This document shows positions 27,901 through 39,900 of a stretch of 64,000 nucleotides of DNA, piece by piece. Under the pieces are notes generated by a model. That model was not told the DNA's origin, did not search any database, and worked only from the letters and a program-made list of their open reading frames with translations. The stretch is from Phoronis australis (Eukaryota > Phoronida > Phoronidae): the NCBI GenBank assembly GCA_002633005.1, contig NMRA01000172.1, positions 269,866 to 333,865 on the forward strand, in the 5' to 3' direction. Within the stretch, counting starts at the first letter, position 1. Each line of letters begins with the position of its first letter. The position numbers were made by a program, and so were the translations under genes.

Positions 27901-30900
27901 GGTATCCACCCTCTCAACCAAACCACTCTAAGCATGATTTTGAAAATTGGCATTTATGTTTCTACTGTGAAGAGGACGGTTGATAATGATTTTCAGACGA
28001 CTCTAACTACTGTGGCACCTCCTAGTGGGAGTTTTTTGTGTCTGTAGCTGTATTTCCCAAATCCTCTGCAATTTTGGCTGGTATGTTTATTATGAAGTTG
28101 ACAACGCACTACAACAACATTTGGATAGATCCAACTGGGCCTCCTAGTGGCATTTTTTTCGGTGTCCTTTGTATGCTTAAAACTTCTTGTCAGATTTTTA
28201 TTAATTAAAATTTATAAATAGGTTTCTATTGAAAGAGTCGACATGTTCTCGTTTTCGGATAGATTCGACGTATAGCTGCTGTTTTTATTGTCACAAAATT
28301 TTTAATAGGTTTCTATTAAGGAAACAATGATGCCTTCTCATTTTCAGGCAGATTTTATGTATTCTGTGCCACTTGATGGCCATTTTAAAAATTTTTGATT
28401 GTTTTAGACGTCATTCTCTCCATCCATCAAAATTTGGTGATGTATTCCTGATGAGAAGAATGAGGCTGGGGTTGCTTTTTCGGATGTGTTCAAATACTCT
28501 CCCCCCCACTGGCAATGTTTTTGCATCCACGGCTATATCTCCTTTTGCAAAATCTTTCTGAAATTTTGCAGATGTGTTTCTATGGAAATGGCAACAGATG
28601 ATGGCCAGTTTCAGACCAATCCAACAGAGTTGTGCTGTCTAGTGGCAATTATATTTTTTACGTTTGCCTCTGTAACATTACTTAAGGGTTCCTTGATAAC
28701 TTTTCATGAAATTGAGCAAACAAATTTCTATTATGAAGACATCAGCATCTTTCTAGTGGCCATTTTAATTAGTTTGTAGTCTGTTTTTGTCGTCTGGTTC
28801 TGTATCTGCCATATCCTGCAGAGGATCGTTATAAAAATTGTCAGATTTGTTCCTACTGACAAGAGCATTGACTGACGTGGATTTTCAAATGAATCCAACT
28901 ACATGGGTGCCCCCCAGTGACATTTATCTTTGTCTCTCCTAAACCCCTTGCAAGATGTTTTTGAAGTTTTACAATTGTATTGACCTGACAGCAGATGGAT
29001 GGATTTGACTACTGCTGTGGTTTCTAATGACAATTTGTTTTTTTACTTTTGCCTTAAGTTTGTATCTTTGAAGGTCTTTGACAGATTTTCATAAAATTTG
29101 GCAAATCATTGTGAGAGACGATGACACCTTCCCATTTTTGCATGGGTTCAATGTATGCTGAGTCATCTAATGGGTATTTTTATGATACAGATAAACAACC
29201 CTAGAAGCACACTATTTGCGGTGCAGTCATGGGCACAGTTCAACACTCCGCACTGTTTTTTTTTTGAGTAGTTGAATAAACATGTGACTCAAATATTAAA
29301 ACCTAATATTTGCAGCTTGTGCTTAAACAAATGGTTGAACTGTGCTCTTTTTACTTTCCTGGCCATGTGTGATTTGTTGTTCCATCTGTTGGCAGTAGCA
29401 TACGATGCGGCAGCTGTCGCACACCCTAATATACAGGGCTGTGGAGTACTCAAAAATGCCCGCTCGAAAATACGACTGATTGCATATTCTGCACTCAGAT
29501 TTCCAGATTTGCACTCGTAAAAAGTGACTAATGAAAAAAAGCCGAATGTAGGACAATGTCCATACGAGCGAGTCCAATTTTCTACTCATATGTTTTACTT
29601 TTTCTTCTCGTATTTAGGAGCGTGAACTCGCTTATAATGAGCCCTGGTGTGACTGGGTGGCACGGCTTGCTTACACATGGTGCCACGTTGACCACACCCC
29701 TCTCACTGTACCCAGCTTCATCTGATCAACTGACTTGTTACACGACCAATGATATTCCTAAATTAGCCATATTTAGAGTATGCTCCTACGCATATCCTGA
29801 TCACGCGAGCGCATACCCCCTTCACATGGTGCGGGCTTGGTTGCACACTGTGTTGATTAACGAGTATGGTTGAAATCAGTTGCATAGTGAAATACAGCCA
29901 CTACTTCAGTGACTTAGACCTCACAATGGATGCAACAACTGTTGCGTACTAAGTATCTGTGACCAATGGTTCATCAAGTGCGACTACTGTGTGTTAATTG
30001 TGAAATTTACACTATCCATACTGTTTATTTGTAAAGGCCAACGGTGTTACAAACTATTACCACACACCGTTCCTGTTGGACCTGTTGAACACTGGCTCCC
30101 TCATCCTCCCTGAATTCAACATCACCATCCCGGCAGAGTTCATCCAGCCAGAGACTTCCTGGCATCTCTACGTACCTGGCTCACAGAAGGTCACCGTTAG
30201 TGCTGTTGGTGAGTCATAACTTAATATTGGTTACAGTGAACCAGGCTGACTAGAACCCTGGTCTGTTCTAGTCGCTGCACCTGCTGAACTTCTCATCTTA
30301 AATGACTGTAAAGTTACTTAATTGGTGAGCTCTTTATTTTACTCTGTGAAATCCTGCTGAGCCTGCAGAAAGGAACAAACCACATTACTTCCTTGTTTCT
30401 TTCCACGAAGAGTTAAATAACCGAAGCATGTTACAGACGTCTGCCATCTCTAACACCATAAGTAAACACGTGTCTTTGAACTGTGTAACGGACAGTGTTG
30501 TGGACTGGCTTATTGTGCTTGGAGGCCAGTGTGAAGATAATTGCTGCTTGTTCTTCGTTGACAATTTTTTTTGGATGTTCTTGAAATGACGGTCACACAA
30601 ATTTGTCATGTTAAGACACTTAATTCTCCATAACTGCACCCCATCGCTGATCACTGAGATTGCTATAATTAATGAAAATGACACTCAATTTTTACATAGT
30701 GAAATAACTCGTTTGAGCATCAGACTCTAATGTTTTTTTTTTCAAAACATATTAGCTGATTACATGAGATAGGAGATGTGCTTATACTTTACATAAAGTC
30801 AACAAAAATCTTTCTTAATGTTACTGTGGCTTCAGGGCCAAAATTTACTCGACGGCTTTGTTGGTAATTAACCCAAGATTCTTTGGCTGAAGGTTGCCCA

Positions 30901-33900
30901 CATGTTCACCTTATTATTGTGTCCTAGGTGACGTCATTGGGCCAGGCATCTACGATGACTTTGTTACCTCCCTGTCTGTGCTGAGAGAACCTTATGCCTG
31001 TGGTGAACAGTCAATGTTCAACTTTGCGTATAATCTGTACAACCTGAAGTTCTTGAAAGACACCAATCAACTGAGAGATGATATACTGAAGACTACACTG
31101 GAAGGGCTTAACTTAGGTACACCAGTTTGGATTGGGGGGGGGGCTCTCCCGTTTCCCAACGGTNAACTAGTCTGCATAGTGGCTTAAAATTTTGTGGAGG
31201 ATAGTTGTCAATCATGGGTGTCATTCACACACAATAGACCTTTTGAAATTGACAAGCAAGATCATTGAATTAAAGCAGTTCTTGATGAACCCTGCTCTGT
31301 GTAAGTAAACACAGCTTAGCAATGGGCTTATGGTCCTGGCTGAGAAGATAATTGTTTTATTACCCCGCGTGGATTCTTGGAATCCATTGTAGCATTATGA
31401 TTGTCTATTTCTACTGTTAAGCACTGATCAGAAATATTCGATATTTCTCTGCAAAGTATTGTATCTTGATGGGAACAACACTCCTAAACATTTTGCAACT
31501 AATGTATCCGTCTGTTTAAACACCTGTAATAGTGATTAATTTGAGAAACACAAGATTTGATAGTGAGTGAAAATATAATGAAACATGAGCTTTCAACAAA
31601 CTAGAGAGATTATTTAGATACACAAGTGTTCAACTAATTTAAAAGTATAAAATTCTAACAGACAACTAGACTCCATTTCTCATGTATGAAGTTTGGTACA
31701 ATGTCACCAATTTCAAGGTCTTCTGACATTATGGTGAACGACCACAATTTTTCAAATTTTTTTTATCGATTGTAGCTTCGGTACAGAACTTGAACGTGTT
31801 ATTGGTTTAATTTGATACTACATTGGTATCTTTTGTCAGAAAAGAAGAAACTAAAACTTCCCTTGTCTGCCATATTGTGTCCTGCATTGGTGAGGATTTT
31901 TTGCTTTTTTCAGAACTTGAATTATTACAAATAAAAAAGTCACATTTTCCCCAGAATATATGACATTGACATGTCGAGCATACAGAGTAAGAGCGGTGAG
32001 GGAATGTCTTGTATCTCCACAGGTCTGCAAGAGAATGATGCGTACTACCGCGAGGAGGGCATGTTTGCCTGGATGCTTGTTTTTGAAGACTGGAGCCAGC
32101 CCAGCGTCTGGCTCACTGCCTTCACTGTGGCCACTATGCATGACGCCATTGTGGCAGACTGGGTCAACGACTTCTTCATTGATATCTCCATGCTGGATAA
32201 GATGGCGTTGTGGTTGTGCTCACAGCAGAATATGGAGGGGCCGCTTAAGGGAAGCTTTAAAGGTTGAGTTGACTAAGTTTCCACCACGTGACTGTAGATA
32301 TAATGTGGATATTATAGACACAGTGGTCTATTGTATAGAAATAAGTGAAAGCTTAGGAACAGAGATATAAATGTTTCATGAAATATGGAGGCGTGTTAAT
32401 GAGGATTACTTTTGTTAGAACTTTACACAAAATGTTATATGACTTGTTCTTGTATCTAATGTTAAGATGTTATATGTAGACTTGTCTCCCCTGTTAAGAG
32501 TGTTGCATGCTAGTTGTGCTTCATGCCATTTCATGGGTTTAAAGATAAGTTATCATCATTGAAATGAAATGACGTTCACTCTTCTCTTCATTTCAGAGAG
32601 TTTTAATCCATATGTTAGAAGTGTACTTCAGGGTTTAGTTACCTCTTTTAATGAAGAGTGATGACCTTTTGCCCTTGAGTGCGAGTCATGCAAAATCCTT
32701 GTATGTTTCTAGAGCTGGCGCAGGTTTATGACCGCAACATGAGGTCACCGTACACGGAGGTCAACGGGGTGCAAGTTAAGGAGAATGTGACCCTGACTGC
32801 CTACGTCTTGATTTCATTGTCCAAACTTACTAAGCTGACTTCTTGGAATGTAAGTTCAACTTTGAATATTATGGAGATCTATTGCTTGACAGTCTCAAAA
32901 ATTATGATGTAATAGAACATCACTAGGTGGTGCTTGTGGCATATTGAATGTTATTTTATTAATGTTCCATGAGGTGCACGTTATAATGATCAAAATCTCA
33001 GCAAATAACAGTCTTAGAAGTTGTAGTCTTTAATGGTTTTTGGTTATTCACATGTCTGAAGCTGCAAACTATTCTTTGAGCTAAATAGCTAGTGTGCAAA
33101 ATACAGGCTTTATTTTAGAATTGCGCTCTGCATCAGTGGTGCATAAAATTTCTTAATTCTGGTCATTGGGCACATAAAAAAGGATTTGCTGTCATGCTTT
33201 ACTTTGTCTTTGGTCATAACCATCATGTTGATATTCTAACACAATGACAATGCAGAGTAGCCAATCAAAGCCAATGTCAGTGATCAAAACAGCAATGTTA
33301 TCACCCAGGTCAATTATAGTATGCATGAAAGTATGCAGACTCAACTTTTATTTTATGTCTTTGATTTACAGTTATGTGTTATGATGAATAATAAATCGGC
33401 GCATAACATGAAGCAGACAAAATCGCACACTCTAAAGTGCCCTCTTAAGAATCAATTCGAAAAAAGCCAGAAAATTTTTATGAATCCAAAGGTCTTTGAA
33501 ATTGGTCCTTAGATTTGAGGCTTTATGTGCCAGTTAACCCAGAACTACATTTTTGTAAAATGATCCCTGAAAATATAATGTAATACCGTTTCAGGTCAAT
33601 TTGGTGACACAAATAGCTCAATTTCAATCAAATAATTTTGATTCTTCAGGACGCGCGTGCTAAGGTAGACCAGGCACAAAAACTGGCCCAGGATTTTCTG
33701 GGTACCAAAGTAGAGACAATCACTGACCCATATACCATGGCTATTGTCTGCTATGCACTTCACGTGTCAGAGAGCACACGCAAGAGTGCCGCCTATCAAC
33801 GGCTAAAGAGCATGAAGACTGAGAGTGAGTAATTAAGACAATAACTACTCCATGTTATTTGCTCAATGGTGACAGTTGTTAGAATGCCTGCTGATTAGCT

Positions 33901-36900
33901 TGTCTGTTAGAAACCTATTTTCTGAAGTCACTGTGGACATAAAGGCACTGTAACTTAAACGTACTTCTTTGAAGAAGTTTTGAGTGGCATCTGTTTAAAA
34001 AAGCATGCTAGTTTTGATGATGGCTGTGCCACTCAGCCTGTAGGAGATCAGTCTGATATCTTTGTTTGATGTTGTAGTTGTTACATTCATTTAATATCCA
34101 AATGGTTTGTACAGATTTTATTTTTAAGACCACTTATGGTGAACGAATTTGTTTAGGATTTTCTCAGGTTACCCTTGGTGAGTTTTTTTTTGGGTGAACC
34201 AAAGTTTTGTACCTTGAAATTGTCACCTTCAGGAGATTTGTTTACATGGATTTAAATCTTCATCTTTGCAGTAAAGTCATGCATGATATAACCATGCTTT
34301 GCTGCAGTACTTTCATTCACCAAAAGATGGCACTGCCTTACAAGCAGAAACACTTGCCTGTGTTCTATTTATGCTCTTTCAATACCAAGTTCATCTATTT
34401 CTGTGTGACATTATCGTGCACATCACTACATATAGTAATATAGCTTTTGCAACGAATTTGTGGGTTTTCCATGTTTTCAAGTAAATTGAAATACTTAGGC
34501 TCTCATGTCAAATAAATCGCCAAGTTTGCACAGTTCTCAAGGCCACTATGATGACTGTCTTGTGGCACATGAGCAATAAACAGAGAGATTACACACTATC
34601 ACAAAAGTTTCATAAGGCGTGCGTTTGACAGTAACGTGCAGCATTTCGCTTCGGCGACTAGGTCAAACTTCACTCTGAGTTTTAGTGCAGTGAAAGCAGG
34701 ATGCAGTGAAAAATGTTCAATCAGTCTGGCTTTCAAGGTAAGATTGATACACTTGGCTAAAAAGTGTGTTGTCTGGAAACAAGTTTCCTTCAAGTTTTAA
34801 TTAAGAAGTGGCAAGGAAGTTTGATGTCTAAAAAAATTTTAGAATTCACCGATTGATTGTGTGAGTACGACATGCAGTGAAGTTAGTGATGAGTGGTCAC
34901 AGTGGAAGAAAGAAATTTGATCTTCAGTGCATACGCCTGTGTGGTTTTAGGCTATTGAAAACATTTTCAGTTCCTTAAAATTCCATTAGAAAAGAGGAAG
35001 GTCCCATTTAGTGTCGAAAAAGTTTCACAAGCTCTACTAATACATATACATTATAACGTTGTATGGAAAATGACGGATTTTGTATTGAATGAACGTGGTC
35101 CCATTTGTGTCATATACATACTCCCACTAGACACTTGTGCATTGCAGCTTGCCAACCCTCTCAAGCACGTCTCTGTCTCGCACTGTTTGGCTTTTATCAG
35201 ACAGTCAGGGGACTGTGCAGGCTAGTGCGATGATCTTAGTTGGTCTTTTTTCAAAATTGAATATGTAGGGCTTGGTTTCTTTTAATTCTGTGCTAATTAT
35301 GTTCCCTAAAACTTTTTTCAGCTCTTGTAGTCTGTATACTACTGAAATTTGCTGCATGTATTTTTGTAACTACGTGACAAGTGGGCATGCACATCATGGC
35401 ATTCCCTGCTGTCACTTTTAAAAAACTTTAATTATGAGATTATTTGAACATTTTTTTCAACGTGTACGAGGGAGTAAGCCAGAATTATCCAGCAAGCTCT
35501 CACTGTGTCAGCTCGCTCTAGTTACTGCAACATTTTGCTAGTCAACGGTACACTTCGCAGCAAAAGTAATCCTGCAAAAATCCGTTTCCTGTTTGTATCA
35601 TTCCAGAATTCTGATGGTGAACTCTGCTTGCAGTCACATGGATTATGTTTGTATTGTTGCCATGACATCATGACAGGGAATTTTTGTTATCTTGGTGTGT
35701 ATTGTACAGTACTAGACAAAAAGTAAGCAGACAAAATACTGTTCTACTGTCATGACGGCTAATTATGTTAGTAGCAAAAATGGCTGGTAATAACTATTAC
35801 GGCGGTAAAATTCTAATTAAAAATGATTTAGCCACCTTTCTAACTGTCCTCAATCCTCTTCATTCTGAATCATGAATACTACTCTGATGAGGAATTCAGC
35901 TTCCACACAGCCGTTTTGACGGGGTATTCCGAGTCATTTTGTCAGATTACTTTTGTCTTGTGCTGTATATTATCCTCCATTTGTCAGTTTCCCATATTTA
36001 TAATTTTCCGTGTCTTTAGGCGAGTATGATTACTGGTCACCAGTGGTAATTGCCCCTAATCCGTCAGCTACCATCAACACCATCGAGTATATCGACGCTC
36101 GTATTCCTCAAGATTACGAGGCCACAGCGGTGGCCGCGTCTTCATATGCTCTAATGAGTTATCTGTTGAACGGCGATCGTGACGAAGGGTCTCTTGTCAT
36201 GAAATGGCTGCAGACGATGCGTAACACAGTGGGGGGCTTCTCAGCAACCGCGGTGAGTGGCCGCCATCTTGTTTTTTAGAGACAGAATAGCTATGAAGTG
36301 TTTGGCCATTAACGGTTTTTGTTGTTTTGTGTTTTAGAACGGCATTAAAAATAGTTGAATTTTTTTAAATATAGCCATAGAATATTTATGCTGTGTAGAG
36401 TATAAAAAGTAGTGAGTAAACCTAATTGAGAAATAAATGTGATTCTTAATAATGTTCATCAATTCATGTTTGCAAAATCCTGCGTTTAATTGTGTACACC
36501 TAGAATATAAAAGCTAAAAACATTTTCCTTAGAAGTCAGGTAATTTATACCCAGTGAGACTTAGGACCACCCACTATATTTGGCGTTAAATTTTCATGCC
36601 ATATGTTCATTACCTGAAGTTACGTCAAAATTTCTAATTAAGTTAAAATAAAAAATATAATAATGTAATTAGTAACTCTAAATAGCACTTGTAGCTAATG
36701 TTGTCAATTCCGTTATGTCCCGACAGTAAACAGATCTATGTACCGGGTATTCATAAGTGGATGCCAAAATTAATGGTGCATTTTAGTCTATTTAACTAGT
36801 TAAGTAAAAAAAGAAAATTGAATTAGGATTCTGTTTCCGTTACCAAGGAGAACGTCAAAATTATCAGCGACTCAAGAAAACACTTCCGAGTTTATTGGGG

Positions 36901-39900
36901 TCGGCCTAAAATTGCGGATTTGAAAATAATACATGTACGCATTGCCTGTCACTAAGAGTTTCTCGCGCATTCAACAACAATTCAAGACTGAATGAGCTTG
37001 GTAGTGTTTTTAAACCCCAAAGCGCTTCGATTAAGAATTCATCAGTGACAGCTAAACAGGGTTGAAGTGCACATTATTGCCTTAAACTAAGGGATTTTGA
37101 TATATTAAATCACTAATAAAATTGTTCTTCTTCCTTTTAAGACTTTCAAACTAAAGCTTTAGGCAAATGTTGTGTGTATACATGCAGTGGGCCCTCACCG
37201 TGTCAATATGTTGTGTGTTCAGTACATAAATACATACAGTGGACCCTCACTGTATCCAATATGTTTCACTGCAGGATACCATAGTAGCTCTTCAGGCTCT
37301 AACTGAGTATGCCAAACGTGACACGGATCGGACGAGCTACAACATGAAAATCACAGTCAGTGCTCGTGACTTTGTCAAGACACTAGAATTCACCAGAGAC
37401 AACTACGCCTATCTCCAGCGAATTGAGGTGAGTGCTGGCCTTTATCACACCTACAATTTATTAGTCTGATCTCCAACCCCTTCACTTGCTTTCTGAAGCT
37501 GTGTTGATCTGGGAACAGTGTACATTTTGTTTGTTGGATCAGTGAATAGTTTTTTCATTTGGTAAGTCTAATACTGCTATTTACGTTTTAATTTACCAGG
37601 AAGATTTAGTTTCTGACATTCTCTGCTTCGTTGGTGTTTTTAACAGCAGGTTCTAACTGCTGTTGTCACGGTTTCGTGAATATGCTTTGTATAAATATTA
37701 GTACACTGCTACCGGGTGTGTAGCCTGCACATGCCTGGTGCACAGAAATCGCATCAGACCACCTGCGTATTTTGAGAACAATTTGAATTTCATTTATGTT
37801 ATATTGCCAGTGCTTAAGTAACTGTTCTGTTGTTGGCTTTCAGTTGCCAGTACAGTTTGGAAGTGTGAAGATATCTGCACAAGGCTCTGGCTTGGCGCTG
37901 GTTCAGGTACAGAACATAATTATGTTGTTTGTCCTATGTTGGGTGCAATTTGGTTATTTGTGGACTAGCATTCTCTGTGAAACACGAGTCATGTATGTTG
38001 CACTGGCATTGAGGTTTTGAATGGCATTAACTTCACACAGGTCACTATGGCAATATTATGTTCACACGTGTCATTCTATGGTAATATTAATCCTCTTGAA
38101 ACTTGTAGCCATAGGTAAAGAAAGGTTAGAATTTCATTCACATCTGAAAAATGTTATGGTCAGAAAATGTTATGGTCAGAAAATAAAAACAGGAGCGACC
38201 AGCCTGATACGATCTCTCCTCTTTAGATCTGAAGTCGTTCTAGAGATGGCCATGTTATTGACACTGTGTAGTACTATAGAATTCTGGTTCCACTCATTGC
38301 AGTATGCTGTAAAATTACATAGCTTTGATATTGTAAGAGCTACAGTAAAAGTATGCAGCCGTATTATAAAGCGGACCAGATGTACTTTTTGTATTTTCAA
38401 GTTTTTTATCTTTTATGAGACAAAACTTGTAGAAATACAAAAACGTTTTGAAAAGTACAAGTTAGCCATTTTCTATTCTCTTTTAGCTGGAGACTCAGGT
38501 CAATGTTGAATATCCCTTCCTTCTAAGACAGCCGCCCGTCTCTGCGTATGGTGTGCAGTTGGTGAACGTGACATTTTCAGGACGCAATCTCTCGATCTTT
38601 GATGCTGATGCTTGTGCCATGTAAGGATATTTTTGCTGTTGTAAAAACCTGATTTATCACATTTTCTGTTTCTGGCTATTATTCCATGAGATGTTTTGAA
38701 AGCGTTCAAGAATCAAACTTATGTGAGGATGATGTATGAGGTTACATGCAATCCAGCGAAGGGTGGTTGGTGAATGTAACTGAGTAATATAATTGTGTTT
38801 GACATGAATGCCTTTAACATGACTGCCACGTTGATTGTTGATGTCAAAATGACTAAGTGCCTGTTCTGTTTCATTACAGTTGGAGGCGAACATCAGTTTC
38901 AGCCCAGAGTGGCATGTCTATCCTTGAGGTGGAGCTGCCGTCAGGCTATGAGATTAGGAACACTGTTCTTAACAAACTAGTTGCTGACAACATCTACCCA
39001 CGTGTTAAGAAGGCAGAGTACACCAATAAAAGAGCAATCTACTATTTTGTCTATGTAAGTTGCCTTTTGTGCTTCTTAAAGGGACATTGTCGCTCTTTTG
39101 TCTGAGGAGTGACCAAAGGCTGTAACACAACAAAGTTCGTTGTGTTTTTGTGATTTTATTACCAATTACAAATTCTTACCGTTTTCTGCGAGGCAATCAC
39201 TGATATCCAAGCCGATGTCTTTACTGTTTCCATGCGCTTAAGATAGTTGTGTGGTATTTAGCTGAGTGCAAGAGTGCTTGGAGGCCACTGTGGAATTAGT
39301 GGGCTCGATTCCGCGCTACTGCTAATTTCTAATTTGCTTTTCTCGCTAAGAATGTCCCTTTGAGTTACTAAAACTCAATTGCTTAAAAACACTTTTATTG
39401 ATTCAAAAGCATCTTTGTCCCATGATTTAGTCATTAAGTTTTTGCTCTCAATACAAACTACTCGAGGTGTTTCAGTGTGTTGAACTAATTAGAATCAGAA
39501 AGCACATATCTACGAGAGGCCTGCAGTGTGTCCAGTTTCAAAACTTAGGTTTAGTGAAGTGTGTTGTTCCTTGCAGATAACCTGACATCTCTGTCGAAAT
39601 ATCACTTATTCAAATTTTGTTTATGCGAAATGTATCTTCGCATTCTCAAACACTTTGTGTTAATTGTATCTTTTCACGACGATTAAGAGTTTTGAGAAAA
39701 TTTTTGAATAATTTTTTGGCAGGATGCTCCAGAATTTATAATATTATTCACTTGATAATGCGAAAAGCTAACTGAGCTTTGTTGTAATAGAATACTGGAT
39801 AATGGCAGCTGTCCTGTGTTTTAATTTGTTTTCTCTATTGTTTCAGTTGGATAGTTCATGGACGTGTGTTCATGTGAGGGCTGAACGTTGGTACCCAGTG

